A stretch of DNA of 64,000 nucleotides. It comes from Ignavibacteria bacterium. Its GTDB lineage: Bacteria > Bacteroidota > Ignavibacteria > Kapaibacteriales > Kapaibacteriaceae. Positions within the stretch are counted from its first letter, which is position 1. Every line of letters begins with the position of its first letter. The stretch covers positions 1 through 64,000 of the forward strand of contig JABMNI010000060.1 in NCBI GenBank assembly GCA_013204605.1, in the 5' to 3' direction. Below, in pieces: positions 9,975-20,276 of the stretch. The notes below the pieces were generated by a model that worked only from the letters and a program-made list of their open reading frames with translations, made no database searches and had not been told where the DNA came from. A program made the position numbers and the translations under genes.

Positions 9975-10982
9975 CTAATTGATAGATTTTCGGTACTTCC
10001 TTACGTTCTGCATGTGCTCTGCCCCAGTAACACTAAACCGATGTTGTCCACTTCCGTCACCCTTGGCCACAAAAAATATATAGTTGTGTTTTTGCGGTGA
10101 AATGGCAGCTGCAATTGCTTTTTTCCCGGGGTTGTTGATGGGTCCGGGCGGCAGTCCAAAAATCACATACGTATTGTACGCATGTTCAGTACCTACGTGC
10201 TTGTTCAAAACCCGCCGCTTCCAACCAAAGCCATACTGAACTGTTGGATCGGCTTCTAACTTCATGCTACGTTTAAGCCTGTTTGAATACACGCCCGCTA
10301 TCGTAGGCATCTCATGTACATCTGCCGCCTCGGCTTGCACAATGCTTGCCAACGTGAGTACTGAGTCGAGTTCGAACTTGTTCATCAAGTCTGCGTTCAA
10401 TTCATCCAACAACTCATCAAAAGCGCGGTGCAACACATCGCCAATGTGTTGTGCAGATTCCCGGAAAAAAAAGTTGTACGTATCGGGCTTGAGGTATCCC
10501 TCCATGGTGGGGGATTGTATTGAATAGTAAGCTCTCACCGAATCGCTTTCGCACCAGTTCACAAATTCCGAAGAATCTGATTTGAGTTCACGTGAGATAA
10601 TTGAAGCCATCTCACGATAGGTGAGTCCTTCGGGAAACGTGACCTTTATACTGGGCTTTCTGTGAGAACTAAAAAGCCCCTTCACAATATCCATCTGTGT
10701 GTCAGTTGGCCGAATTCTAATCCAACCACTCTGCAACGTCCGGCTAGAAAACTTAAGTACAATGCGCGAACAGATTTCTATGAACCACGGATTGGGGACG
10801 CTGATGTGCTGCTGCAAACTGTCGACAATGCTTTTCACCGATGCACCGCGCGGGATGTACACGCTAACTGTAGCTCCAACGTTTACGGGTCTGCTTAACG
10901 CGTGCCACGCGTAACCGGCCACAAATATCAATCCTATTAGTGCGAACAATACTATTCTGGAAGTGGATTTTTTTCTGAGCAT
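9975..10982 (-). CDS. mltG: Endolytic murein transglycosylase MltG
   Basis: MltG (YceG) cleaves nascent peptidoglycan strands in the inner-membrane periplasmic face and helps set glycan chain length. The 335-residue protein has one N-terminal transmembrane helix (9-26), a LysM-like segment (TVSVYIPRGASVKSIVDSL) and the family core: FPEGLTYREMA, EGYLKPDTYNF, LASIVQAEA, EADPTVQYGFG and the signature GLPPGPINNPG. In the LASIV motif Q replaces the first of the two acidic residues often seen (IVEKE), while the second Glu is kept. It is convergent with the GldM-like gene (2-bp gap) and divergent from the small barrel gene, with only 19 bp between the starts. Confidence 0.95.
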   Translation of the reverse strand: MLRKKSTSRIVLFALIGLIFVAGYAWHALSRPVNVGATVSVYIPRGASVKSIVDSLQQHISVPNPWFIEICSRIVLKFSSRTLQSGWIRIRPTDTQMDIVKGLFSSHRKPSIKVTFPEGLTYREMASIISRELKSDSSEFVNWCESDSVRAYYSIQSPTMEGYLKPDTYNFFFRESAQHIGDVLHRAFDELLDELNADLMNKFELDSVLTLASIVQAEAADVHEMPTIAGVYSNRLKRSMKLEADPTVQYGFGWKRRVLNKHVGTEHAYNTYVIFGLPPGPINNPGKKAIAAAISPQKHNYIFFVAKGDGSGQHRFSVTGAEHMQNVRKYRKSIN

Positions 10983-11001
10983 GAGGCAAATTGTACCTGA
11001 A

Positions 11002-11652
11002 ATGAATTACAAAGTTATTGTGTTACCGGTTGTAGGCTGGTTTTGCCTTATGTTGGCAGGGCTGTTTGTAGCAGGACTAATTGTTGCATCCACGGTTCCA
11101 GCACATGCTCAGAGTTCATCCGCTGTACCATCGCATACAAGAAACGCAAAAAAACCAGAGTCGGCTACGGAAGGTGAAGTGAAGTTTGGGGCAACACTTT
11201 TTGCAGTAACAACAAACCGTGAAACAAAATCTTATCCCGGATTTGGATTTGGGGCCGGGGCAAATTTCCCGTTAACGGCATCGGATATTGGAATGCTGTA
11301 TGCAAGTTTTTCTTGCAATATTGGTTTGGGGGCTAAACCAGCCGCAACATCGTTTGACCTACAAAGCATGCAAATCCCGCTTGGGGTAATGTTTAAAATT
11401 GGAGAAAATATTGCGGACGGCAGGCGCTTTATTGGGGGAGCGATAGGCGCGGGAGCGTGCCTTAGCTTTGGACCGTTTGACGATAACGGGGTTGACTTTC
11501 GACCATACATTTCAGCCGACATTATACTTGCCTTATTCGAACGCGGCGCGCTGAAAATTCGGTACTTCACGTTGCTTGGTAACTACGTGGGAAAAAATCA
11601 AGGCATCGTTACGCAGCATGCGTTGTACCTAATAGCTTCCACCGAGTGGTGA
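11002..11652 (+). CDS. Small outer-membrane beta-barrel protein
   Basis: The 216-residue protein begins with a long hydrophobic signal sequence (about 1-36, ending VPAHAQ). Glycine-rich amphipathic strands follow (FGFGAGANFPL, GGAIGAGACLSFG) and the last strand ends HALYLIASTEW, with a C-terminal aromatic typical of outer-membrane barrels. The family was not recognised. The ATG at 11002 gives the best signal peptide; ATGs at 10963 and 10981 would overlap the start of mltG. It has no obvious cargo partner, unlike the other barrels in the window. Confidence 0.75.
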   Translation: MNYKVIVLPVVGWFCLMLAGLFVAGLIVASTVPAHAQSSSAVPSHTRNAKKPESATEGEVKFGATLFAVTTNRETKSYPGFGFGAGANFPLTASDIGMLYASFSCNIGLGAKPAATSFDLQSMQIPLGVMFKIGENIADGRRFIGGAIGAGACLSFGPFDDNGVDFRPYISADIILALFERGALKIRYFTLLGNYVGKNQGIVTQHALYLIASTEW

Positions 11653-11656
11653 AGAA

Positions 11657-12565
11657 TTAATTTTCTTGCACAGTTTGCCGAGTTACCGTTCTTACAAAAA
11701 TATCGTGCAGTGAAGGTTGCGAAACCTCAAACTTAATCACCGCAAAATGTGAGATAGCCCAACTGATTACATCGTTCGTGGCAATTGTTACATCGGTGAG
11801 TTTCAACTCAATGCGTCCCTCAGATTCGCGTAGCAACTGCACGCCCATCGGCAAGGTTGGGCTTGACGATTCGCCGTCATATTCTATTATGATACTGTCT
11901 GCACGTTGCGCTGTTTTGATGCTTCGAACCGAACCATTTAGTACAACTTGCCCTTTATTAATTAACGCAATATCATCGCATAGTTTTTCAACCTGATCCA
12001 TTTGATGTGTCGACAAAATAATAGTCGCACCTCGTTGCTGCATTTCCTTAACCACCTGAATCAATAGATCCGCATTTACCGGGTCGAGTCCACTAAACGG
12101 CTCATCTAAAATCATCAGTTTAGGTTCATGAAGTATGGTAGAAATAAACTGCACTTTTTGCTGCATGCCCTTGCTGAGCTCCTGAACTTTTTTTGTTTGC
12201 CACGATGAAGCGTCAAGCCGGTCAAGCCACCACAAGCTACGCGTCCGTGCGTCTCGTGAAGTAAGACCCTTCAATCGGCCGAAGTACACCAGCTGATCAA
12301 TTACTGACAATTTCTTATACAAGCCGCGTTCCTCCGGCAGATATCCCATCGACTCTTGAGCTGTGGCCGAAACTTCGCTCCCATCCAGTGTAATAGTGCC
12401 TGAATCTGGCTGAATGATGTTTGTGATCATTCGAATGAGGGTGGTTTTTCCCGCACCGTTTGGACCCAAGAGTCCGAAGATCTTTCCGGCACCCACGTTA
12501 ATTGAAACATCGTTATTGGCAGCAAATGCCCCATACTTTTTAGTTACGTGCGAAATTTCTAGCAT
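11657..12565 (-). CDS. ABC-2 type transporter ATP-binding protein
   Basis: The 302-residue ATPase has Walker A GPNGAGKTT (about 36-44), signature LSKGMQQK, Walker B LMILDEP, an H-loop in LSTHQMDQVEKL and a DUF4162-like C-terminal extension. The family (NatA/YhaQ-like) powers export through an ABC-2 permease. No permease gene is next to it: the gene ends 4 bp from a convergent barrel gene, and sdhC is divergent upstream. Its partner must therefore be elsewhere. The start at 12565 (MLEISHV) is preferred over 12604 because AGGACAG lies upstream and the sequence begins at the usual ABC position. Confidence 0.9.
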   Translation of the reverse strand: MLEISHVTKKYGAFAANNDVSINVGAGKIFGLLGPNGAGKTTLIRMITNIIQPDSGTITLDGSEVSATAQESMGYLPEERGLYKKLSVIDQLVYFGRLKGLTSRDARTRSLWWLDRLDASSWQTKKVQELSKGMQQKVQFISTILHEPKLMILDEPFSGLDPVNADLLIQVVKEMQQRGATIILSTHQMDQVEKLCDDIALINKGQVVLNGSVRSIKTAQRADSIIIEYDGESSSPTLPMGVQLLRESEGRIELKLTDVTIATNDVISWAISHFAVIKFEVSQPSLHDIFVRTVTRQTVQEN

Positions 12566-12666
12566 TGATTTATCTGTCCTGAAAAGTAGAGTTCTGATTG
12601 ACAATCTTGTTCAAAGCTACAAAGCCCCCTATAATCGCCATTCTTAATCCATGTCGAAGGCATTCG

Positions 12667-12674
12667 TAACTTTG
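12667..12674 (+). promoter_or_regulatory. Putative TAnnTTTG promoter box for sdhCAB
   Basis: TAACTTTG matches the Bacteroidota -7 element exactly and lies 61 nt before the sdhC start in the only sizeable gap upstream of the operon. No clear -33 TTTG was seen at the usual distance. An iterated octamer (12623-12630) lies just upstream. Confidence 0.45.
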
Positions 12675-12735
12675 TACCTTGAGTGCATCCTGACGAACGG
12701 GTTGGGAGACGATATTTTCACGTGGAGAAGATTAC

Positions 12736-13419
12736 ATGCAACCGCTTTTAGCAATATGGAATTCCACCATATTCCAAAAATGGGTGATGGCCGTGACCGG
12801 TATTGTACTGGTTGGGTTTTTAGCCGGTCACCTTTCCGGAAACCTGTTGATATTTTTAGGTCCCGACCACATGAATGCCTATGGGGTGGAACTTCGGGAG
12901 CTACTTCATGGATCGGTGATATGGGTTACGCGGATTGGGTTACTGCTAGCGTTTGTATTGCATGTCCGCGCAGGCATTGTACTTGCGGCTCGGAACCGGA
13001 AGTCGACAGGCGTCAGTAACTCTAAAGTCACCAATAAAACATCTACCATTGCATCTCGCACCATGGTGTACTCCGGACTGCTCATCCTGTTTTATGTGAT
13101 TTACCACTTAGCACATTTCACATGGGGGCTGGCTCATACTGAATATTACTCATACGTTGACAGCTTAGGAAGGCACGACGTTTACCGAATGGTTGTAGAG
13201 AGTTTTAGAAATCCAGTAATTGTGGCCACGTATTCATTGGCAATGATTGTTACGGGTCTGCATTTAAACCATGCAATTAGTAGTGCGTTTCAGACATTGG
13301 GAATAAACAATCGGCGGATTAACGGTCTTATCCGTTCTGCAGGACCAATTGTAGGAATTGCGTTGGTGCTTGGATTTTTATCGGTGCCCTTATCAGTTGT
13401 GTTTGGACTTGTTAAATAA
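12736..13419 (+). CDS. sdhC: Succinate dehydrogenase cytochrome b558 subunit
   Basis: This membrane anchor of complex II passes electrons between the Fe-S subunit and menaquinone through haem b. The 227-residue protein has about five transmembrane helices with histidines placed as in the diheme b558 family (AGHLSGNL, LHVRAG, YHLAHFTWG, LHLNHAIS). It is the first gene of sdhCAB, 21 bp before sdhA. There is no separate sdhD, as expected for this family. The ORF in another frame at 12651-13019 is a shadow. Confidence 0.93.
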   Translation: MQPLLAIWNSTIFQKWVMAVTGIVLVGFLAGHLSGNLLIFLGPDHMNAYGVELRELLHGSVIWVTRIGLLLAFVLHVRAGIVLAARNRKSTGVSNSKVTNKTSTIASRTMVYSGLLILFYVIYHLAHFTWGLAHTEYYSYVDSLGRHDVYRMVVESFRNPVIVATYSLAMIVTGLHLNHAISSAFQTLGINNRRINGLIRSAGPIVGIALVLGFLSVPLSVVFGLVK

Positions 13420-13440
13420 TCGAATCGGAAAGAAATTACT

Positions 13441-15354
13441 ATGTCATTTGAGAGCTATATCCCTTCCGGTCCGATTGAACAAAAATGGGACAACTACAAA
13501 GCGGAACAAAAACTAGTAAACCCCGCCAATAAGCGTAAATACAAGGTAATTGTAGTGGGAACGGGCTTGGCAGGCTCGGCAGCAGCTGCAAGCTTGGCAG
13601 AGCTTGGATACAACGTGAGCGCGTTTACCTATCATGATTCGCCAAGGCGTGCACACTCGATAGCTGCGCAGGGCGGAATTAATGCGGCGAAGAATTATCA
13701 GAACGATGGCGACTCGGTGTGGCGTCTGTTTTATGACACCGTTAAAGGGGGCGACTTCCGCGCGCGCGAAGCCAACGTGTACAGATTGGCACAGGTTAGC
13801 GAGAGCATCATTGATCAATGTGTTGCCCAAGGCGTTCCTTTTGCTCGTGAGTATGGCGGATACCTTAGCAATCGTTCGTTTGGCGGTGCGCAAGTTTCAA
13901 GAACGTTTTATGCGCGAGGTCAAACGGGTCAGCAATTATTGATTGGTGCGTATCAGGCGTTGTCGAGGCAAATTGGCCTTGGCAAGGTAACTATGCACAA
14001 CAAGAATGAAATGATGGATTTGATTGTTGTGAATGGCAAGGCCCGCGGAATTGTGACTCGAGATTTAGTGACGGGCAAAATTGAATCACATATTGCCGAC
14101 GCAGTTTTACTTTGCACCGGTGGTTATGGAAATGTTTTTTACTTGTCAACGAACGCCATGAATTGCAACGTAACAGCGGCATATCGGGCTTACAAAAAAG
14201 GTGCGTTTTTTGGCAATCCATGTTACACACAAATTCATCCAACCTGCATTCCTGTAAGTGGTGACTACCAATCTAAGCTTACGTTAATGAGTGAGAGCTT
14301 GCGTAACGATGGCAGAATTTGGGTCCCAAAAACTCAAGGCGAAGCACGTGGTGCTGCAGAAATTCCTGAAACAGAACGTGATTACTATTTGGAGCGCAAG
14401 TATCCATCTTTTGGCAACCTTTCCCCGCGCGACATTGCATCCAGAGCCGCCAAGGAAGCCTGCGATGACGGCCGTGGAGTAGGACCGGGTGGAAAAGGTG
14501 TGTACCTAGATTTTGCCGACGCGATAAACAGGCTGGGTCAGAGCACGATCGAAGAGCGTTACGGAAACCTCTTTGAAATGTACGAACGCATTACCGGCGA
14601 AAACCCGTACAAGGTGCCAATGCGGATTTATCCTGCTGTGCATTACACAATGGGTGGACTCTGGGTTGACTATGAATTGATGTCGACAATTCCCGGACTC
14701 TTTGTTTTGGGCGAAGCTAATTTCTCCGATCACGGTGCCAACCGTCTCGGCGCTTCTGCACTAATGCAGGGTCTCGCCGATGGCTACTTCGTTATTCCAT
14801 ACACACTTGCAAACTACTTTGCCAAGGGCGGCATCGAAAAAATCGACACTTCCATAAAAGAAGTCCGCGATGCCCAGCAGCAATCAACAGAAAAAATTCA
14901 ATCGCTGCTTTCCATTAACGGAAAGCGCACTCCAACATCGTTCCACCGCGAGCTTGGAAAAATTATGTGGGATAAATGCGGGATGGCGAGAAATGAAAAG
15001 GGGCTTTCTGAAGCGCTCATCGAAATACCAGCCCTGCGAGAAGAGTTTTGGCAAAACCTTACGGTACCTGGTTCGGGCGAACAGCTAAATCAAAGCTTGG
15101 AAGTTGCTAATCGCGTTGCTGACTTTTTGGAATTCAGTGAGCTGATGGTTCGTGACGCAGTTGAAAGAAGAGAATCTGCCGGCGGACATTTCAGAGAAGA
15201 ATATCAAACACCAGATGGCGAAGCCAAACGCAACGACGAAGAATTTAGTTACGTTGCCGCATGGGAGTACAAGGGCGAGGGTTCTAAACCTGAATTGCAC
15301 AAAGAGCAGTTGGAATTTGAAAATGTTAAACTTGCAACGCGGAGTTACAAATAA
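13441..15354 (+). CDS. sdhA: Succinate dehydrogenase/fumarate reductase flavoprotein subunit
   Basis: The catalytic FAD subunit oxidises succinate to fumarate, or the reverse. The 637-residue protein shows the dinucleotide-binding [15 protein letters not shown] (about 38-52) and [14 protein letters not shown], which carries the His that usually bonds covalently to FAD. Active-site segments are [41 protein letters not shown] and [20 protein letters not shown]. The long form with a C-terminal extension is typical of the b558-type enzyme. Its stop codon shares one base with the sdhB start. An iterated octamer at 14998-15005 encodes KGL. Confidence 0.97.
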   Translation: MSFESYIPSGPIEQKWDNYKAEQKLVNPANKRKYKVIVVGTGLAGSAAAASLAELGYNVSAFTYHDSPRRAHSIAAQGGINAAKNYQNDGDSVWRLFYDTVKGGDFRAREANVYRLAQVSESIIDQCVAQGVPFAREYGGYLSNRSFGGAQVSRTFYARGQTGQQLLIGAYQALSRQIGLGKVTMHNKNEMMDLIVVNGKARGIVTRDLVTGKIESHIADAVLLCTGGYGNVFYLSTNAMNCNVTAAYRAYKKGAFFGNPCYTQIHPTCIPVSGDYQSKLTLMSESLRNDGRIWVPKTQGEARGAAEIPETERDYYLERKYPSFGNLSPRDIASRAAKEACDDGRGVGPGGKGVYLDFADAINRLGQSTIEERYGNLFEMYERITGENPYKVPMRIYPAVHYTMGGLWVDYELMSTIPGLFVLGEANFSDHGANRLGASALMQGLADGYFVIPYTLANYFAKGGIEKIDTSIKEVRDAQQQSTEKIQSLLSINGKRTPTSFHRELGKIMWDKCGMARNEKGLSEALIEIPALREEFWQNLTVPGSGEQLNQSLEVANRVADFLEFSELMVRDAVERRESAGGHFREEYQTPDGEAKRNDEEFSYVAAWEYKGEGSKPELHKEQLEFENVKLATRSYK

Positions 15355-16091
15355 TGAATTTACGATTGCATATTTGGCGTCAAACTGGTCCGTCGGATCA
15401 CGGAATGCTTCGCGCATATAATGTGAACAATGTTAGCGAACACATGAGCTTTCTGGAAATGCTCGATGTGTTGAATGAAGAATTGATTGAAAAAGGGGAA
15501 GAGCCCGTTGCCTTCGATCATGATTGCCGCGAGGGAATTTGTGGCACGTGTGGAATGGTTATTAATGGTCGACCTCACGGTCCACTTAGTAGAACAACCG
15601 CATGTCAACTGCACATGCGATCGTTTAAAGATGGCGATGAAATTTACATCGAACCATGGCGGGCAACAGCCTTCCCGATAGTTCGAGATTTGGTTGTAGA
15701 TAGATCTGCGTTCGACCGTGTAATTCAACGCGGTGGATTTGTTAGCGTCAATACCGGAAATGCTCAAGATGGGAATGCTATTCCAATTTCGAAAATTGAT
15801 GCAGATGTTTCCATGGACGCAGCAGCCTGTATTGGATGCGGTGCCTGCGTAGCGGCGTGTCCGAACTCTTCTGCTTCGTTATTTGTTGCGGCAAAAATTG
15901 GACATTTGGTTGCGCTCCCACAAGGAAAGGCTGAAGCGGCTACCAGAGCAATGAGCATGGTGTTGAGCATGGATGCCGAAGGTTTTGGCAGTTGTACCAA
16001 CCACTATGAATGCGAAGCAGCCTGCCCTAAGGGTATCAGTGCAGACTTTATAGCGCAAATGAACCGAGAATTCATGAAAAGCGTGTTTTAG
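15354..16091 (+). CDS. sdhB: Succinate dehydrogenase/fumarate reductase iron-sulfur subunit
   Basis: The 245-residue protein carries the electron-transfer clusters of complex II. The plant-type 2Fe-2S ligands are C58, C63, C66 and C84 ([10 protein letters not shown] ... TTAC). The ferredoxin-like half has C159-x2-C162-x2-C165-x3-C169 ([12 protein letters not shown]) and C214, C220, C224 ([12 protein letters not shown]) for the 4Fe-4S and 3Fe-4S clusters. The ATG overlaps the sdhA TAA by one base. The 3' end overlaps the convergent pdxJ gene by 4 bp. Confidence 0.97.
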   Translation: MNLRLHIWRQTGPSDHGMLRAYNVNNVSEHMSFLEMLDVLNEELIEKGEEPVAFDHDCREGICGTCGMVINGRPHGPLSRTTACQLHMRSFKDGDEIYIEPWRATAFPIVRDLVVDRSAFDRVIQRGGFVSVNTGNAQDGNAIPISKIDADVSMDAAACIGCGACVAACPNSSASLFVAAKIGHLVALPQGKAEAATRAMSMVLSMDAEGFGSCTNHYECEAACPKGISADFIAQMNREFMKSVF

Positions 16092-16804
16092 TCTCGTAGC
16101 AGCTGAATGTATTCTCGGACTGCCATATCCAAGCCAACGAACATGGCGCGGCACATTAGTGCATGTCCAATACTAACCTCTTCGATTTGTGGAATCGACA
16201 ACACGGGTCTGAGATTTCGTAGGTCAAGGCCGTGTCCAGCGGTTACAACAAGGCCTGCTTCAGCCGCCAACTCTGCGGCTGTTTGAAGTCTCGAGAGTTC
16301 GGCCTCTGCTTCGGCCCGTGTTCGGGCGTTGGCATACGTGCCAGTGTGAAGTTCAACAATGTCGGCGCCGCACCTTATAACTGCCTCGATTTGTTGTGCA
16401 TCGGGTTCAACGAACAAACTCACCGCGATGCCCTTGGCATGGAACGCGCTTGCTACGTCAGTCAACCGATTCTCGTTACCGTGCACAGCTAAGCCCCCTT
16501 CAGTAGTTAACTCAGCCCTATTTTCAGGCACAATAGTTACCAAATCCGGAACAACGTCTAGAGCAATGGCTATAATTGAATCAATTGCGGCCATCTCCAA
16601 ATCTAGCTTAGTTGATACCACATCACGGAGCAAACGCACGTCGCGGTCGTTAACATGCCGGCGGTCTTCCCTCAAATGACAAACGATCCCAGAGGCTCCT
16701 GCAAGTTCTGCCAAAACGGCAGCATGCACGGGGTCAGGATCCATGCCCCCACGAGCTTCTCGAAGCGTTGCTACATGGTCGATATTAACGCAAAGTCGTA
16801 TCAT
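16088..16804 (-). CDS. pdxJ: Pyridoxine 5'-phosphate synthase
   Basis: PdxJ condenses 1-deoxyxylulose 5-phosphate with 3-amino-2-oxopropyl phosphate in the DXP-dependent vitamin B6 pathway. The 238-residue TIM barrel shows the family motifs [15 protein letters not shown] (7-21), [38 protein letters not shown] and EVSIGHAL. The length is normal. It is convergent with sdhB (4-bp overlap) and divergent from a T9SS gene. No pdxA is nearby. Confidence 0.96.
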   Translation of the reverse strand: MIRLCVNIDHVATLREARGGMDPDPVHAAVLAELAGASGIVCHLREDRRHVNDRDVRLLRDVVSTKLDLEMAAIDSIIAIALDVVPDLVTIVPENRAELTTEGGLAVHGNENRLTDVASAFHAKGIAVSLFVEPDAQQIEAVIRCGADIVELHTGTYANARTRAEAEAELSRLQTAAELAAEAGLVVTAGHGLDLRNLRPVLSIPQIEEVSIGHALMCRAMFVGLDMAVREYIQLLRD

Positions 16805-16914
16805 CGTGTAAATAAATAATTGTAACTAAGTGATTTTTGGCCAGTTGTGTGCCTATCCGGGCATATTCTAGCGTCAGTACCCGATCATGCCACGTTTTGG
16901 ATATCACAAAAGTA

Positions 16915-16922
16915 TACTTTTG
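16915..16922 (+). promoter_or_regulatory. Putative TAnnTTTG promoter box
   Basis: TACTTTTG fits the Bacteroidota -7 consensus 40 nt before the ATG of the T9SS protein gene at 16963, in the 158-bp divergent gap with pdxJ. No convincing -33 partner was seen. Confidence 0.35.
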
Positions 16923-16962
16923 GTCGGTGGATTCTACTCGAAAAGCGCAAAAAATCAAAAAA

Positions 16963-19900
16963 ATGGAGGAAGATGTGAATTATTGGAACCAACTATTTTC
17001 AAAGACAAACCAAGTCTTTTTTTACCTGTACGTGTTGTTGTTAGCTGGCGTTCCTGCGTTTGCAAACAACCATGACCTTACCGGTTTCATTGCCAATCAA
17101 GGACAGTGGCCAGCTGAGGTTTTGTTTGTTAACAAACAGCCCAACATGAATGTCTGGATTACGAAAACTGGTGTAGTATTTGACCAGTATGGCGTGAACA
17201 AAACAAGTAGTCTAGTTGATGGAAATGTTGTAAGAATGACATGGGAAGGGGCTTCAACAAACCCTGTATCTGAAGTGAATTCTGCTCAACACGCAACTGT
17301 GAACTTCATGAAAGGCAATGATCCTTCTGCATGGAAGATTGGCGTTCCTGTGTACAATCGTGTGCGAGTTGCCGGAATTTATCCAGGCGTGGATGCCGTG
17401 TATTACATGGATAACGGCGCAGTGCGTTACGACCTGGATGTTAAGAAAGGTGTCGCTCTGAACACGATTGAGTTAAAATTTGCGGGTGACGACGGCATTG
17501 AAGTTTCCGGTTCCGAGATTAAACTCAGAACACCGGTTGGCTCGATTGTAATGACAGATCTGTTCGCATATTTCTTCGGACAGCGGAGTTTGCAAACAGC
17601 AGCTCACTTTTCTACGACCGCCAATGGCGTTAAAATTTCAGTACCGGAGCATAATGGATCGAAACCATTAACAATTGACCCACTTGTATACGGTACATAT
17701 TTTGGTGGTGCGGCCAGCGATGATGTGTGTGGTGTTGAATTGACCACTGCTGGAGTAATAATTGCAGGTACAACGTCAGGAATTGATTTTCCTGTTGGAA
17801 CGGGTAAATATCAATCTGCCGTTGCCGGCGAAACGGATGCTTTTGTTGCGGTGATGGACAAAAAGTTGAAGCAGGTGGTAAACTACACCTACATTGGTGG
17901 GGGCTCGCCGGAGCGAGCGCGAGCGTTAACAGTTGATAAAGATGGCAACATATACCTAACCGGCGAAACATCGTCGATTGATTTCCCTGTGACCGTTGGA
18001 GCGGCGGGTCAGTTGTATAAATTAAAGATTGACGTGTTTGTTATTAAGCTTAATCCAGGCATCGATAAGTTACTTGTTGCAACCTATATTGGGGGTAACA
18101 AGGACGATATTCCACGTACAATTGCAGTGGATGTAAATAGTAACATTTTTGTAGGCGGGTCTACCACCTCTAATGCAAATTTTCCAACAACGTTAGCACA
18201 TCAGTCCGTGCACGGTGGAACTACAGATTGCTTCTTAGCAAAACTTACCCCCAATGGATCGTCGTTTTTGTTCTGCACGTACTTCGGTAAAGCAGGTAAC
18301 GAGAGTATTATTGGGATGACGTTAGACGCAGACGGTGCACCGTTTGTGACCGGCTCAACTAGTTCCTCAGATTTTGAAACAGCCCCGGCACCAGCAAGGT
18401 GGTCTTCTGGGCGTGTGCCGTACGACCGTACTTACAATGGCGGTAATACCGACGGATTCTTGATTAAGTTCTTCCCCGATGGCACACTTTCAAAGAGAGA
18501 CGATGGAACATTCTCTACTTACTTCGGTGGCAAGGGCGAAGATGAAGGTCGTGGGGTATGGGTAGATGCATTAGGGCGAGCAGTTTTGGTTGGAAACACA
18601 ACTTCGACGGATCTACCAACGGTAGGTACAATTTTCCCTGCGAAAATCGGGGCACAAGACATATTTATGGCTGTGTTTACTGACGACGGTAGGGCTCTGA
18701 CTAGCTGCACATACTATGGCGGGCTTGGGACTGACGACGTGCGAGGTGTTCGAAAAGATCCAACTGGAAACATTGGTATAATGTTTGGCTCTACTAGTTC
18801 GACAGATTTCCCAACGGTTGGCGCCGGAGCTACAATTGATCGTAGAGGAGCTTCTGATGGGTTTATAGCAGCAATAAATACATCCACAAATAAATTTTGC
18901 ACATTAGTAGCAGGCTCTGATGCCGACACAGTTACTGCAATCGCTGTTGATGCTGTGGGTGACGTATATCTATCGCTGTCGAGTCAGTCGACAGATTTAT
19001 ACGTGGGAGATACAGCTTGGCACAACGCCCCTCAAGGTGATAACGATGGATACGTTGCAAAATTTGCATTTGGCACAATAGGTATTCAATCTCCTTTTGG
19101 TGGAGAACAGCTGTGCATTGGAACAAATCAGTCCATCACCTGGGCAACGACGGATATGTATGAGACAGACAGATATACAGTTGAGCTCTCAACTGATGGA
19201 GGTTTAACTTGGTCTGAGCTAGCTAGAGATATAACGGTTAAGGCATTCCAGTGGAAACCCGCTGCCAATCTAATTGAAGCCTCGAAGTATCGAATTAGAG
19301 TTTCCAGTCCACGGGGTCATGTCACATCGAGTCAGAATTTCTCGTTGGTAAAATCCCCATCAATTTCGGTACAACCAAAACCGGTATCTGCATGTACAGG
19401 AAAGCCCGTTACCATGAGTGTGGTGGCTGAGGGTGTTGGATTAAAGTATCAGTGGCGTAAAAACGGAACATTGGTGGCTGGTGCAACCAAGGCGCAGTAT
19501 GACATTCCTGCCGTTGATGCATCGAGTGCCGGCAAATACGATGTAGTAGTGTCGGGGCAGTGTAGTCCCACCGTTACGAGTGCCCAAATTGATGTGCTTG
19601 TTGCGGTTCAGACGAAAATTACTACGCAGCCGGCAGCCAACACCACTGTGGTAGAAAACAAGCCCCTCACACTTTCGGTGGCGGCCGTTGGGGGAACGCT
19701 TACATACCAATGGCAGAAAAATGACGCCGATATTCCAAATGCGAAAGCTGCGAACTTTGAAATCATGTCGGTATCGATGGCCGATGCCGGAGTGTACACG
19801 TGTAAAATTTCGGGTGGCTGCGGTGACGTTACGTCCGATCCTGCAACAGTAATTGTCGATAAAGGCAGCTCTGTAGCCGAAGACGTTTACAACAACGTTA

Positions 19901-20157
19901 GAGAAGTGTTGGTTGTAGGTCCAATTCCAGCAACCGACGCCTTGCGTGTGGATGCAACGTTCAGCAAGACCGGTACGGTAACGGCCCGATTTGTAAACAG
20001 TCACGGAGCCGTAACTTTTGAGCAAAACCTAGGAATGATCGACGCCGGTAGAAACCAACTCAGCTTGTCAGTTGCTACTCTATCATCGGGCATCTATGGT
20101 TTGGAGATTATGATGAACGGTACATTACTACGAGTAATGGTTGCAGTGAGTAGGTAA
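16963..20157 (+). CDS. T9SS-secreted SBBP and Ig-domain protein
   Basis: The 1064-residue protein has a signal peptide (hydrophobic FFYLYVLLLAGVPAFA, cut near residue 34). It is followed by a DUF7948-like N-terminal domain (about 35-230, ending LTIDPLVYGTYFGG) and SBBP propeller repeats with the pattern TYFGG..D...G (about 235-690). Then come a Kre9/KNH-like sandwich (FGGEQLCIGTNQSITW), two Ig-like domains (KYQWRKNG, TYQWQKN) and a T9SS type A sorting domain (GPIPATDALRVDATF ... SSGIYGLEIMMNG). The ATG at 16963 is used; a GTG at 16975 with GGAGG 5 nt upstream is a strong alternative. The far-upstream ORF start at 16837 would bury the signal peptide. It is paralogous to the gene at 20965. Confidence 0.9.
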   Translation: MEEDVNYWNQLFSKTNQVFFYLYVLLLAGVPAFANNHDLTGFIANQGQWPAEVLFVNKQPNMNVWITKTGVVFDQYGVNKTSSLVDGNVVRMTWEGASTNPVSEVNSAQHATVNFMKGNDPSAWKIGVPVYNRVRVAGIYPGVDAVYYMDNGAVRYDLDVKKGVALNTIELKFAGDDGIEVSGSEIKLRTPVGSIVMTDLFAYFFGQRSLQTAAHFSTTANGVKISVPEHNGSKPLTIDPLVYGTYFGGAASDDVCGVELTTAGVIIAGTTSGIDFPVGTGKYQSAVAGETDAFVAVMDKKLKQVVNYTYIGGGSPERARALTVDKDGNIYLTGETSSIDFPVTVGAAGQLYKLKIDVFVIKLNPGIDKLLVATYIGGNKDDIPRTIAVDVNSNIFVGGSTTSNANFPTTLAHQSVHGGTTDCFLAKLTPNGSSFLFCTYFGKAGNESIIGMTLDADGAPFVTGSTSSSDFETAPAPARWSSGRVPYDRTYNGGNTDGFLIKFFPDGTLSKRDDGTFSTYFGGKGEDEGRGVWVDALGRAVLVGNTTSTDLPTVGTIFPAKIGAQDIFMAVFTDDGRALTSCTYYGGLGTDDVRGVRKDPTGNIGIMFGSTSSTDFPTVGAGATIDRRGASDGFIAAINTSTNKFCTLVAGSDADTVTAIAVDAVGDVYLSLSSQSTDLYVGDTAWHNAPQGDNDGYVAKFAFGTIGIQSPFGGEQLCIGTNQSITWATTDMYETDRYTVELSTDGGLTWSELARDITVKAFQWKPAANLIEASKYRIRVSSPRGHVTSSQNFSLVKSPSISVQPKPVSACTGKPVTMSVVAEGVGLKYQWRKNGTLVAGATKAQYDIPAVDASSAGKYDVVVSGQCSPTVTSAQIDVLVAVQTKITTQPAANTTVVENKPLTLSVAAVGGTLTYQWQKNDADIPNAKAANFEIMSVSMADAGVYTCKISGGCGDVTSDPATVIVDKGSSVAEDVYNNVREVLVVGPIPATDALRVDATFSKTGTVTARFVNSHGAVTFEQNLGMIDAGRNQLSLSVATLSSGIYGLEIMMNGTLLRVMVAVSR

Positions 20158-20223
20158 CGTTTTTTCTACGTTTTTTTAATAAAAATCACACTTTTATTGT
20201 TTGGTCGTTTTCTAACGACTTCG

Positions 20224-20231
20224 TATCTTTG
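20224..20231 (+). promoter_or_regulatory. Putative TAnnTTTG promoter box for the fasciclin gene
   Basis: TATCTTTG matches the Bacteroidota -7 element and lies 45 nt before the fasciclin ATG, downstream of an AT-rich stretch (TTTTATTGTTTGG). Confidence 0.5.
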
Positions 20232-20276
20232 TGATAAGAGAGTCTCCAATCACTTATATCATTTGAAAGACACACT

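Noticed and set aside
12651-13019. Plus-strand ORF overlapping sdhC in another frame
   Set aside because: sdhC itself is clearly conserved; the alternative frame reads as a shadow.
19441-20025. Minus-strand ORF of 194 codons opposite the Ig region of the T9SS gene
   Set aside because: It is a shadow of the plus-strand coding sequence, with biased composition (many His, Asn and Arg) and no domain.
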